A stretch of 31,277 bases of DNA from assembly GCA_934307695.1 (NCBI GenBank), contig CAKRCS010000022.1, positions 1 to 31,277 of the forward strand. The letters run 5' to 3'. The notes below the pieces were generated by a model. That model ran no database searches, had not been told where the DNA came from, and saw only the letters and a program-made list of their open reading frames with translations. Every line of letters starts with the position of its first letter. The stretch's first letter is position 1. The position numbers and the translations under genes are program-made. The stretch comes from an uncultured Agathobacter sp. GTDB taxonomy: Bacteria; Bacillota; Clostridia; Lachnospirales; Lachnospiraceae. Shown here piece by piece: positions 7,729 to 15,970 of the stretch.

Positions 7729-8334
7729 CTAATCACCCACCTTCAGATTTCCAATCTTCTGCCGGATTCTTTGAAGTGCATTGTCGATTGACTTTGGTGC
7801 TTTATCCATTGCTTCTGCAATCTGCGTATAAGATTCACCATTTAAATACCGCTGTAACACCTGCTGTTCCAGTTTGCTTAAGTTCTCCCATAAGCGCTTC
7901 TGAAACTCATCCCACACTTCCTGCTCGATCACCATCTGCTCCGGATTGTCCATGTAGCCCGGAAATAGATTCTCAATCGGGCTTCCATCCTCCTGTTTCT
8001 CCACAGACAAGGACACATAGCTGTTGAGCGGCTGATGTTTTTTGCGATTTGATGCCTGCAAAGCGGAATACAACTGCCGGTTGATGCACAGCTCCGCAAA
8101 ATGGTAAAAGCTGGTATCCTTATCCTCCCGGAAATCCCGCACTGCCTTAAACAGCCCGATCATTCCCTCCTGGATAAGATCCTCCGTCTCGCCTCCGATC
8201 AAAAAAAGAGCATTCGTCTTTTTTCGCACAAGCGGCTTATACTTTTCCATCAGATGATCCGTAATCTCATCCAGTCCCTGCTCCCGCAGTATATGGATAA
8301 GCTCCTCATCTGTATAATCGTCATATTTGTTCAA
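7729..8334 (-). CDS. sigH: RNA polymerase sigma-H factor
   Basis: A 201-aa sigma-70-type factor closely resembling Spo0H/SigH. Region 2 contains FLIGGETEDLIQEGMIGLFKAVRDF (44-68), then TSFYHFAELCINRQLYSAL, and KKHQPLNSYVSL (98-109), a SigH hallmark. Region 4 (~152-195) has a helix-turn-helix with YTQIAEAMDKAPKSIDNALQRIRQKI. In Bacillus it drives entry into sporulation and competence genes; in Clostridia its regulon includes early sporulation genes. It follows rlmB by 5 nt in a long minus-strand operon, the usual Firmicutes context. Confidence 0.93.
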   Translation of the reverse strand: MNKYDDYTDEELIHILREQGLDEITDHLMEKYKPLVRKKTNALFLIGGETEDLIQEGMIGLFKAVRDFREDKDTSFYHFAELCINRQLYSALQASNRKKHQPLNSYVSLSVEKQEDGSPIENLFPGYMDNPEQMVIEQEVWDEFQKRLWENLSKLEQQVLQRYLNGESYTQIAEAMDKAPKSIDNALQRIRQKIGNLKVGD

Positions 8335-8339
8335 ATACC

Positions 8340-9122
8340 TTACCCCTTTGTGATTCTTTGGCGGACAATTTCATAAGCCAGCACACCTGCCGCAACGGAT
8401 GCGTTTAAGGAATCGATATCTCCCTTCATCGGAATGGATGCCACCATATCACAGTTTTCTTTGACCAGCTTGCTGACGCCCTCACCCTCGTTTCCGATCA
8501 CAAGTCCGATCGGTCCGGTAAGATTCAGGTCATACATGGAAGTTCCGCCCATATCCGCGCAGACAAACCACATTCCCTGCTCCTTCAGTTCCTTGATCGT
8601 AGCAGAAATGTTGGTCACCTTTGCTACCGGTGTATAATTGATCGCTCCCGCAGAGGTCTTTGCAACGGTCGGAGTCAGTCCGACTGCGCGGCGTTTCGGA
8701 ATGATCACACCGTGCGCTCCACAAAGATTTGCGGTACGGATAATTGCTCCAAGGTTATGCGGATCTTCGATCCCGTCCAGAATGAACAAAAACGGAGCTT
8801 CGCCCTTTGCTCTTGCAGCTTCCAGCATATCCTCTACTTCAGAATATGCATAAGCAGCCGAAACGGCAATCACGCCCTGATGTTTTCCGGTCTCTGAAAG
8901 CTGATCCAGGCGCTCTTTGGATACGTAGTTGATAATGGTATCGTATTTTCTCGCCTCGCGCGTGATCGACTTGACCGGTCCATCCTGACATCCGTCCAGC
9001 ACATAGAGCTTGTCAATGGTCTTTCCGGAGCGGAAAGCTTCAAGAACCGCGTTGCGCCCCTCGATGTGATTCTCCTGGACGCGCGAGATGCCCTCGTCTT
9101 TATTTTTTTCTTCGTAGCTCAT
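8340..9122 (-). CDS. rlmB: 23S rRNA 2'-O-ribose methyltransferase RlmB (TrmH/SpoU family)
   Basis: 260 aa. The N-terminal substrate-binding domain starts at IEGRNAVLEAF. The SPOUT catalytic domain carries FILDGIEDPHNLGAIIRTA (motif 1), GLVIGNEGEGVSKLV (motif 2) and IPMKGDIDSLNASVAAGVLAYE (motif 3, forming the SAM knot). It is expected to methylate the guanosine equivalent to G2251 in the 23S peptidyl-transferase region. About 18 hydrophilic residues precede the usual start; the ATG is supported by AAGGAG 8 nt upstream, so I keep the longer form. Operon position between mrnC and sigH is conserved in the phylum. Confidence 0.9.
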   Translation of the reverse strand: MSYEEKNKDEGISRVQENHIEGRNAVLEAFRSGKTIDKLYVLDGCQDGPVKSITREARKYDTIINYVSKERLDQLSETGKHQGVIAVSAAYAYSEVEDMLEAARAKGEAPFLFILDGIEDPHNLGAIIRTANLCGAHGVIIPKRRAVGLTPTVAKTSAGAINYTPVAKVTNISATIKELKEQGMWFVCADMGGTSMYDLNLTGPIGLVIGNEGEGVSKLVKENCDMVASIPMKGDIDSLNASVAAGVLAYEIVRQRITKG

Positions 9123-9172
9123 ACCTATACTCCTTCCGGGGTGTTTTCATTTTCAAAAATGGCAAAGTCTGC

Positions 9173-9607
9173 TCAAAGCCCAAGTCCAAGCGCATCGGAT
9201 GCAAGCTTCGTAAGCTCCACAACGCGCACAAATTGATCATTCAGATACAGATAACCGATAAGGGCTTCAAATCCGGTTGCCTTGCGGTAGTCCAGCATCG
9301 TGGCATTTTTTGCCATAGTCGGGGATTTGGCATTGCGCCCTCTGCGGTATATGTCAAGCTCCGCCTCCGTCAGATGTTCTTCAAGCACATCGATCATGCG
9401 CGCCTGCGTTGCCGCTTTTACAATACTGCTTGTCCGATGATGCAGCTGGCTCGCCTTGGTATTGCCCTTGCCAACAATGACCGAGCGCACCACGAGATCG
9501 AACACGCCATCTCCGATATACGCAAGTGAAAGCGGCGAATATGTCCGTATATCCACCTCTTTCACTCCAAATTGTTGTTTGATATATGAATCAATTCCCT
9601 GTTCCAT
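9173..9607 (-). CDS. mrnC: Mini-ribonuclease III
   Basis: A 144-aa RNase III-like protein without a double-strand RNA-binding domain, as in Mini-III of Bacillus, which matures 23S rRNA ends. The catalytic segment is YIGDGVFDLVVR (D33) with the second acidic residue near E114 (TGFEALIGYLYL). The RRGRNAKSPT stretch is typical. The start lies next to the cysS stop (9608), so translation is coupled to cysS. Confidence 0.92.
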   Translation of the reverse strand: MEQGIDSYIKQQFGVKEVDIRTYSPLSLAYIGDGVFDLVVRSVIVGKGNTKASQLHHRTSSIVKAATQARMIDVLEEHLTEAELDIYRRGRNAKSPTMAKNATMLDYRKATGFEALIGYLYLNDQFVRVVELTKLASDALGLGL

Positions 9608-11038
9608 TTACACCAGTTCCCAGACAACACCCTCGCGGGTATCCTTGATTGCAACGCCCTTTGCAAGCAGCTCCTCACGGATCGCATCTGCCTTTGCAAA
9701 ATCCTTTGCCTTTTTCGCTTCGGCACGCTCTGCGATCTTCGCCTGAATAAAGCTTACCAGCTCATCATCTGCGCCAGCGCCCGCGTTATCTTTCAGATTC
9801 TTTGCTGCGCTAAGCAGATTTAAAGACAGCACATAATCAAGATCTCCGATCAGCGCAAGCTTTGTCTTGTCGTTGATATCCGCTTTGAGAAGGTCGTAGA
9901 CAACCGTGATCGCCATTGCCGTATTCACGTCATTGCACAGCGCATCCTCGAAACGTCCTCTGTAAAGTGCGTAAGCCTCTTTGTCTACTTCGCCCTCATC
10001 CTTAAGCTCCGCGATACGCTTTACCAGCTTGTCGTAAGCGGCAGTCATGTTGTCCAGCACCTCATACGAAAATTCAAGCGGCTTGCGGTAATGGGACTGC
10101 AGGCAGAACAGACGGTATACGATCGGGTTGTAACCCTTCTCTTCCAGTAGGGAAACCGTTAAAAAGTCGCCCTTTGACTTACTCATCTTGCCGGATTTGT
10201 CATTTAAATGGTGCACATGGAACCAGTAATTGCACCACTTATGTCCCAGATAAGACTCGGACTGTGCGATCTCGTTGGTGTGGTGCGGGAAGATATTGTC
10301 CACGCCTCCACAGTGAATATCCATGTATTCGCCCAGATGCTTCATGCTAATGCAGGAGCACTCGATATGCCAGCCCGGATATCCGACGCCCCACGGACTG
10401 TCCCACTTAAGTGCCTGATCCTCAAACTTTGACTTGGTAAACCACAGTACAAAGTCGTTCCTATTTCTCTTGTTGGTATCCTCCTCAACGTCATCACGCA
10501 CACCAACCTGAAGCTGTTCCTTCTCCACTGCGGAAGAAAATACAAAATAGTCATCCAGCTTGCTGGTATCAAAATAGACGTTGCCGCCTGCCTGATATGC
10601 ATACCCCTTTTCCAGAAGTACCTCGATCATGTGAATAAATTCCGCAATACAGTTCGTTGCCGGCTCTACCACATCCGGGCGCTTGATATTAAGCTTCTCG
10701 CAATCAGAGAAAAATGCGTCCGTGTAGAACTTCGCAACCTCCATGACCGTCTTATGCTCGCGCTTGGCGCCCTTTAACATCTTATCCTCGCCGGTATCCG
10801 CGTCACTGGAAAGATGTCCGACATCCGTGATGTTCATGACACGCTTTACGTCATATCCGATAAAACGCAGGGACTTTTCCAGTACATCCTCCATGATATA
10901 GCTGCGAAGATTGCCGATATGTGCAAAATGGTATACCGTAGGTCCACAGGTATACATCTTGATCCTGCCGTCTTCATTCGGGATAACAGTCTCCACCTCA
11001 CGCGTTAAGGTATTGTACATGCGAAACTTATTTTCCAT
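9608..11038 (-). CDS. cysS: Cysteinyl-tRNA synthetase
   Basis: 476 aa, usual length for CysRS. The class I signatures are present: CGPTVYHFAHIGNLRSY with zinc ligand C31 and HIGN at 40-43, WHIECSCISMKHLG and GGVDNIFPHHTNEIAQSE (further zinc ligands and active site), and GKMSKSKGDF (the KMSKS loop). The frame is open upstream to 11104, but the ATG at 11038 has AGGAGAGTTATC before it and gives the family's start (MENKFRMYNTLTR), so I use it. No T-box leader is visible in the ~85 nt before it; the gene appears to be transcribed from upstream of ispF. Confidence 0.95.
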   Translation of the reverse strand: MENKFRMYNTLTREVETVIPNEDGRIKMYTCGPTVYHFAHIGNLRSYIMEDVLEKSLRFIGYDVKRVMNITDVGHLSSDADTGEDKMLKGAKREHKTVMEVAKFYTDAFFSDCEKLNIKRPDVVEPATNCIAEFIHMIEVLLEKGYAYQAGGNVYFDTSKLDDYFVFSSAVEKEQLQVGVRDDVEEDTNKRNRNDFVLWFTKSKFEDQALKWDSPWGVGYPGWHIECSCISMKHLGEYMDIHCGGVDNIFPHHTNEIAQSESYLGHKWCNYWFHVHHLNDKSGKMSKSKGDFLTVSLLEEKGYNPIVYRLFCLQSHYRKPLEFSYEVLDNMTAAYDKLVKRIAELKDEGEVDKEAYALYRGRFEDALCNDVNTAMAITVVYDLLKADINDKTKLALIGDLDYVLSLNLLSAAKNLKDNAGAGADDELVSFIQAKIAERAEAKKAKDFAKADAIREELLAKGVAIKDTREGVVWELV

Positions 11039-11123
11039 GATAACTCTCCTCTTTCCACCCATTACTCTTTCATAATTATAAGTAGTATACACAACAATGT
11101 ACACAAATTCAAGCGTTTACACC

Positions 11124-11654
11124 TTATGACTGGCATCCGCCGCAGCCGCTGCAGCCACCACCTACGGCAACGCTTGCCTCATACAGTCCGGAAAGCATAC
11201 AGATTGCCTGCGAGGAGATGCCCTGCTCTGTTCCGGTAAAGCCGAGTCCTTCTTCCGTGGTCGCCTTTACGTTTACCTGCTCCTTTGCAATGCCAAGTGT
11301 CTGTGCGATATTTATCTCCATCTGCTCGATATATGGGCGAAGCTTCGGCTTCTGTGCAATGATTGTCGCATCGATGTTGTCGATCACATAGCCTTTTTCC
11401 TCCAGCAGCTTGCCGACATGCTCCAGCAGCTTGATGCTTGAAATCCCCTCATAGCGCGGATCTGTATCCGGAAAATGCTTTCCGATATCGCCAAGTGCTG
11501 CTGCCCCAAGCAATGCGTCCATGATCGCATGCAAGAGCACGTCCGCATCGGAATGTCCAAGCAGTCCGAGTGTATGCTCGATCTCCACTCCGCCTAAGAT
11601 CAGTTTTCTTCCCTCTACCAGTTTATGAACATCATATCCCATTCCAACTCTCAT
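11124..11654 (-). CDS. ispF: 2-C-methyl-D-erythritol 2,4-cyclodiphosphate synthase
   Basis: IspF of the non-mevalonate isoprenoid pathway converts CDP-ME 2-phosphate to MEcPP with release of CMP. Zinc ligands D8, H10 and H42 are present ([23 protein letters not shown]), along with [11 protein letters not shown] and [11 protein letters not shown]. The domain ends near residue ~160; the protein runs to 176 and finishes in a Gly/Cys tail (residues 165-176, [12 protein letters not shown]) with three cysteines at a C-x2-C-x2-C spacing, not part of the classical enzyme. The ATG is preceded by AAGGAGAACGAAT. It is the first gene of the ispF-cysS-mrnC-rlmB-sigH-mecA operon. Confidence 0.95.
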   Translation of the reverse strand: MRVGMGYDVHKLVEGRKLILGGVEIEHTLGLLGHSDADVLLHAIMDALLGAAALGDIGKHFPDTDPRYEGISSIKLLEHVGKLLEEKGYVIDNIDATIIAQKPKLRPYIEQMEINIAQTLGIAKEQVNVKATTEEGLGFTGTEQGISSQAICMLSGLYEASVAVGGGCSGCGGCQS

Positions 11655-11682
11655 ATTCGTTCTCCTTTTCCTAGAAATCTCC

Positions 11683-12231
11683 GGCAGGTGCAGACTTCAT
11701 CCGCAACCGCCTTGTAACATTCTTGCGCTTTTTATACACTCTCTTTTATCAAAAGCACCACTTCAAATTGCGAAATTCTAGTTCAACCGCTCCGTCCGTT
11801 CATCTATCAGTTATGTCTTCTATAGGTTTGAACACTCCTGCCCGGCTGTTCCCGGTAGACGGACTTTTCTTCCGAGGGCTTTCGTGTCTCCCTTGGCGGG
11901 CGTGCCGAGCAAAATGGGAGCATGCTTCGAGTTGTCTGAGCTTGAAATGTTCGCATATAGAACACATAGAATGCGAGTTTCGAGGAGCATGCTCCTAATA
12001 TCAACTTTGCGAGACCGCCCGCTTAGGGAGACTAGGAAGTCCGACAGAAAAGTGCGCCTACCGTGGGACAGCCGGGCTTGGAGTGTCAAAGCCGATATAA
12101 GACACAACAATATCACGGACGGAGCGTTTGAAAGAATTTCTGCAATTTTTGTGGAATCGCTTTTTTCAAAAGAGAGTATACAAAAAGCGCTAATATATTT
12201 AAGTCAGACGCGGATGAAGCCTGCATCTGCC
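11683..12231. repeat. 549-bp imperfect inverted repeat filling the MATE-ispF intergenic region
   Basis: Two long arms face each other. The left outer end (11683-11704) matches the reverse complement of 12210-12231 in 20 of 22 positions. The next block GCGCTTTTT (11725-11733) matches 12182-12190. Similarity continues through ACTCTCTTTT, GAAATTCT, GCTCCGTCCGT, GCCCGGCTGT, CGGTAG and ACTTTTCT to the centre, where GGAGCATGCT and AGCATGCTCC flank a ~60-bp core. Arms look roughly 70-80% identical by eye. Frames inside are palindrome artefacts; I see no coding signal, transposase or clear target duplication. The element occupies nearly all of the 586 nt between the ispF start and the MATE stop, so any ispF promoter probably lies in it. 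Confidence 0.8.
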
Positions 12232-12240
12232 TATTCAGTT

Positions 12241-13593
12241 CTATGCCTCCTGCGTCTTTTCAAAGCTGTGCAGCCAGTCTGCCTTAAAGAAGTAGATCAG
12301 GAAGATGATTCCACTGATCGACCAGGTGATTGGGTATGCGGCAAGCACCGGCTTGATCCCCGGCAGGAAATGCGGGATCGAGGTGACATACGCAATTCGG
12401 AACACGCACCATACCGCAAGCATGACATACATCGGAACGATCGATTTGCCCGCGCCTCGCAGAATGCCCGCAATCGTATGTGAAAACGCGAGCAAGAAGT
12501 AAAACAGGCATACCGTATGTGCATGGATCGTTCCATATTCAACCACAGCCGGATCGCTGTTGAATAGGCGGATCAGCTGCGGAATAAACAGGTAGATCAC
12601 AATGCCGATCACCTCCGCGAGTGTCGTGGAACACAGGATACCAAAGGCAGCGCCCTTTTTTGCGCGGTCGTATTGTCTTGCTCCGAGGTTCTGTCCGATA
12701 AAGGTTGTCATCGCCATCGCGAAGCAGGTGATCGGCAAAAATCCGAAGCCTTCAATCTTCCAGTATGCACCACAGCCTGCCATCGCATCATCCCCGAAGG
12801 AATTGACATTGGACTGGATGACCACATTGGCAATGGAAATGATCGAGTTCTGCAGACCGGACGGCAGACCGATGGTGATGATCTGCTTTAAAATCGGCAT
12901 ATCAAACCGTATCTCTTTTAAGTTTACCTGATATACATCCTGCGTCATGATGAGCCGTCTCATACATAAGATCACGCTCAAAAACTGTGAAATAATGGTT
13001 GCAAGTGCCGCATATCCAACACCAAGCTTTAACACGCCGTTAAAGATAATATCCAGAATGATATTGACTATGGAGGAGAAGATCAGATAATACAGCGGAT
13101 GCCTGCTGTCTCCGACCGCCTGCAGGATTCCGGTGCAGACATTGTAGAGAACGACCGCGATCGAACCGCAGAAGTACACGCGGATATACCATACCGATTC
13201 GTTGAACACATTCTCCGGTGTTGACATCAGCCGCAGGATCTGCGGTGCAAACACCAGACCAACAACCGTCATGACAATTCCACAGACCAATCCGAATGCA
13301 ATGTCCGTATGTACCGCGATCTTTACCTTCTTATAATCCCTGGCACCGAAATAGCGCGCGATGATGACACCCGCGCCCATTGCCGTTCCGTTAAAAAATC
13401 CGACCAGCAAAAAGATCAGGCTTCCCGTGCTCGTTACCGCAGCCAGTGAGCTTTTCCCAAGGAAGTTTCCAACGATCAGGGAATCTGCCATATTGTATAG
13501 CTGCTGGAATAAATTGCCCCAGAATAACGGCAGCGCAAACATAATAATTTTCTTAGGAATCGATCCCTCTGTCAATGCATTCGCAGATTGCAT
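12241..13593 (-). CDS. MATE family efflux transporter
   Basis: 450 aa, about 12 hydrophobic segments in two MatE halves. Typical pieces are PLFWGNLFQQLYNMADSLIVGNFLG at the start, GVIIARYFGARDYKK, FLPITCFAMAMTTFIGQNLGARQYDRAKKG in the second half, and a short charged C-terminus. It is a probable cation- or drug-coupled exporter of the inner membrane in the NorM/DinF-like class common in Clostridia; the substrate is not predictable. The ATG has AGAGGTAGAAAC upstream. The pta terminator lies between it and pta, so it may have a separate promoter, though little room exists for one. Confidence 0.9.
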   Translation of the reverse strand: MQSANALTEGSIPKKIIMFALPLFWGNLFQQLYNMADSLIVGNFLGKSSLAAVTSTGSLIFLLVGFFNGTAMGAGVIIARYFGARDYKKVKIAVHTDIAFGLVCGIVMTVVGLVFAPQILRLMSTPENVFNESVWYIRVYFCGSIAVVLYNVCTGILQAVGDSRHPLYYLIFSSIVNIILDIIFNGVLKLGVGYAALATIISQFLSVILCMRRLIMTQDVYQVNLKEIRFDMPILKQIITIGLPSGLQNSIISIANVVIQSNVNSFGDDAMAGCGAYWKIEGFGFLPITCFAMAMTTFIGQNLGARQYDRAKKGAAFGILCSTTLAEVIGIVIYLFIPQLIRLFNSDPAVVEYGTIHAHTVCLFYFLLAFSHTIAGILRGAGKSIVPMYVMLAVWCVFRIAYVTSIPHFLPGIKPVLAAYPITWSISGIIFLIYFFKADWLHSFEKTQEA

Positions 13594-13616
13594 GTTTCTA
13601 CCTCTTTTCTTCGAGT

Positions 13617-13651
13617 AAAAACAGGGTCTGCAAAATGCAGCCCCTGTTTTT
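13617..13651 (-). terminator. Intrinsic terminator after pta
   Basis: CAGGG and CCCTG (13622-13626 and 13642-13646) close a stem with inner CTGCA/TGCAG pairing, flanked by five A and five T on either side. It is 25 nt past the pta stop on the minus strand and nearly symmetrical. Confidence 0.85.
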
Positions 13652-13675
13652 GATATCCTTTAAATTGATTCTGCC

Positions 13676-14659
13676 TTATGCAAGTGCGGCAGTAATGATA
13701 GCCATAGAGTATACCTCTGCGGCATTGCAGCCTCTTGAAAGGTCATTGATCGGTGCATTCAGTCCGAGAAGGATCGGGCCATACGCTTCAAAGTTACCAA
13801 GACGCTGAGCGATCTTGTAACCGATGTTGCCGGCGTTGATGTCCGGGAAGATAAAGGTGTTGGCATATCCTGCCACCTGGGAATCCGGGCACTTGGTGCG
13901 TGCAACTCTCGGAGATACGGCTGCATCAAACTGTAACTCTCCATCGATGAGAAGGTTCGGATACTTTTCCTTTGCCTTGTGGCATGCGTTGCGCATCTTG
14001 TCAACATCCTCGCCTTTTCCAGAGCCAAGTGTTGAGTAGCTTAAGAATGCAACCTTCGGATCGATACCGAAGATCTTTGCACACTCTGCGGTCTCTCCTG
14101 CGATCTCTACCAGCTCGTCCTCGGTCGGATGAATGTTGATTGCGCAGTCACCCATTGCAAATACTTCATTGTCTCCGGTTGCTGCTGCCCGAACCAGAAT
14201 GAAGCAGGAAGATACGATGGTGTTGCCCGGCTTTGTCTTGATAAGCTGTAATGCCGGACGGACGGTATCAGCGGTAGAATATGTAGCTCCACCGAGAAGC
14301 GCATCTGCAACGCCCATCTTTACAAGCATTGTACCAAAATAGTTTGCTGCGGACAAGATACCTCTTGCCTGCTCCGGTGTCACACCCTTGCTCTTACGAA
14401 GCTCGCAGAAAAGCTCAACCATCTCATCCATGCGGTCATAGCTTGCCGGATCAATGATCTCTGCACCACGGATATTAAAGCCGCTCTGCTCTGCTGCCGC
14501 CAAAACGCGGTCCGGGTTACCGATTAAGATCGGATGGAGGAAGGTGCCTGCCAAAAGACGGGAGGAAGCCTCAAGGATACGCGGATCCTCGCCCTCGGTA
14601 AATACGATCTTCTTTGGGTTCTTTTTCAAAATGTCGATTAACTGTCCAAATCCAAACAT
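13676..14659 (-). CDS. pta: Phosphate acetyltransferase
   Basis: 327 aa, the length of short (non-fused) Pta. It interconverts acetyl-CoA and acetyl phosphate in fermentative acetate formation. Recognisable family segments include IVFTEGEDPRILEAS near the N-terminus, GGATYSTADTVRPALQ, MGDCAINIHPTEDELVEIA, SYSTLGSGKGEDVDKM, GELQFDAAVSP and NTFIFPDINAGNIGYKI. The ATG has AAGGAGACG upstream. The usual partner, ackA, is not adjacent: MATE lies downstream and a DUF2974 hydrolase upstream. The leader contains a terminator-like hairpin between a good promoter and the start codon. Confidence 0.95.
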   Translation of the reverse strand: MFGFGQLIDILKKNPKKIVFTEGEDPRILEASSRLLAGTFLHPILIGNPDRVLAAAEQSGFNIRGAEIIDPASYDRMDEMVELFCELRKSKGVTPEQARGILSAANYFGTMLVKMGVADALLGGATYSTADTVRPALQLIKTKPGNTIVSSCFILVRAAATGDNEVFAMGDCAINIHPTEDELVEIAGETAECAKIFGIDPKVAFLSYSTLGSGKGEDVDKMRNACHKAKEKYPNLLIDGELQFDAAVSPRVARTKCPDSQVAGYANTFIFPDINAGNIGYKIAQRLGNFEAYGPILLGLNAPINDLSRGCNAAEVYSMAIITAALA

Positions 14660-14699
14660 GTTAACGTCTCCTTTATGTATGTATTGTCTTTTTCAGAAT

Positions 14700-14727
14700 A
14701 AAAAGAGCCGCGTCGCGACTCCTTTTT
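14700..14727 (-). terminator. Terminator-like hairpin in the pta leader
   Basis: On the minus strand AAAAAG-G-AG-T-CGC pairs imperfectly with GCG-G-CT-C-TTTTT, followed by ATT. It lies downstream of the predicted pta promoter and ~40 nt before the pta ATG. It may simply end the DUF2974 transcript, or act as an attenuator for pta. The 5' side carries AAAGGAG, the same as the true ribosome site. Confidence 0.6.
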
Positions 14728-14744
14728 ACTCTTGCTCTGTATGT

Positions 14745-14773
14745 ATTGTATACCCGTTGATTTAAAAACACAA
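14745..14773 (-). promoter_or_regulatory. Candidate pta promoter
   Basis: TTGTGT (14768-14773) and TACAAT (14745-14750) on the minus strand, exactly 17 bp apart. The 12-mer TGTATGTATTGT occurs at 14738-14749 and again at 14676-14687, so part of the leader is duplicated on both sides of the hairpin. Confidence 0.5.
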
Positions 14774-14807
14774 TGCCAATACTGTTTTATTTTGAGAACA
14801 TTTTTCA

Positions 14808-15953
14808 CTATTTCGTTTCCGGAAGGAAGCTTGCATTTCTCGCGCACTTAAAGAAGAGTGACATGCCCTCCGAAATCGTCTTTTTCGACTCCTCATCCAT
14901 CTGTATCAGCGAGCGCAGGACAAGCTTTGAATTTTGCTTCCAGTTGGAAAGCAAGCCGGAAAGTGTCTTATCCGGTGTATCCGCGATGAGGGAATATGCC
15001 GCCTCCACGAAGCGCTCCCGCTTCTCGATGTCCATGCTCGCCAGCCAGTCCTTCATGGTGTGATCCAGATAGACGCTCGTGCTGTTGACGCTCTCCTCGT
15101 ACACGAACTTCGTGCCGAGAACCTCCCAGGAATACATGTTGTGCTGGATCGGCACGCGCACCTCCGTGCTATGGACGACCTGATGCTGTTCCTTATGTCC
15201 GAGAAGCATTCCGACCATAGATGCCTGCGGCACAAATGTCCGGATGCGGTCACAGATTCTCTGGAAGCCTTCCTCCTCAAGTACCTTTTCCTCAAAGCCC
15301 GGTCCATCATAGTTGTAGACCGTCTGGATGCGCTTCTGGATTTTTACATTGCAAAATGCCGCGGCGTAGGATGCTAGATTGCCGCCCTTGGAATGTCCTG
15401 CAAGCAGCAGCTTGCCCCTGACATGCTCCGCAAAATCCTCCAAATATTCCTTCGCGAGCACCTGCGACCGGATCGGGCAGATGAATCCCATATTAAAATT
15501 CTCTTTCCAGCCGATCAGCGTACTGTCAGTTCCACGGTAAGTCACACAGTGCAGCTTGTCGCTGATCCTGACCACGCATGCGGCAAACTGTATCTCCTCT
15601 TTCTTGTCAAACAGATCGATAAAATCGCCGAGATACAAATGCATAAAGCGCGGACTCTTGGCCAGCTCCGCAAAAAGCTTTACATCCTCTGCATCCAGAA
15701 CCCTTTTCTCGATCTCCGGAACTGCCAGAAGCAGCTCCATCACGCTCTTTAGCTCATAATAATGCTCCCGCACCAGCGTCCGGTCCGGCAGTTCGCTGCC
15801 GGATAGCTGCTCGCCGTCCGTCAGCACCAGTCCAAACGGCGCATAAACAAGCCGTGCCAGGATCATGCCGTCAATCTCGTTAAACGGCGACTGCTCCATG
15901 GTGACATCCCCGCGCCACTTCAGATAATCAAATAGATTTGCTTTATATTCCAT
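14808..15953 (-). CDS. DUF2974 (Mbeg1-like) alpha/beta hydrolase
   Basis: 381 aa from the ATG at 15953 (AAGGA 8 nt upstream); a GTG two codons earlier is possible but too close to that site. A lipase-like core is visible: YRGTD at 139-143 (oxyanion region of lipase class 3 folds) and GHSKGG at 186-191 with nucleophile S188, followed by YNYDGPGF. The family is widespread in Firmicutes and has no firmly known substrate; esterase or lipase activity is an inference. No signal peptide. It follows the NT5C-kinase fusion gene by only 17 nt and is probably cotranscribed with it. Confidence 0.82.
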   Translation of the reverse strand: MEYKANLFDYLKWRGDVTMEQSPFNEIDGMILARLVYAPFGLVLTDGEQLSGSELPDRTLVREHYYELKSVMELLLAVPEIEKRVLDAEDVKLFAELAKSPRFMHLYLGDFIDLFDKKEEIQFAACVVRISDKLHCVTYRGTDSTLIGWKENFNMGFICPIRSQVLAKEYLEDFAEHVRGKLLLAGHSKGGNLASYAAAFCNVKIQKRIQTVYNYDGPGFEEKVLEEEGFQRICDRIRTFVPQASMVGMLLGHKEQHQVVHSTEVRVPIQHNMYSWEVLGTKFVYEESVNSTSVYLDHTMKDWLASMDIEKRERFVEAAYSLIADTPDKTLSGLLSNWKQNSKLVLRSLIQMDEESKKTISEGMSLFFKCARNASFLPETK

Positions 15954-15970
15954 ATTCACAATCCTTATTT

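Noticed and set aside
11723..12483. Several open frames of 65-199 codons on both strands in and near the inverted repeat
   Set aside because: They run across the palindrome or antisense to the MATE gene, have no ribosome sites, and their products have no family resemblance.
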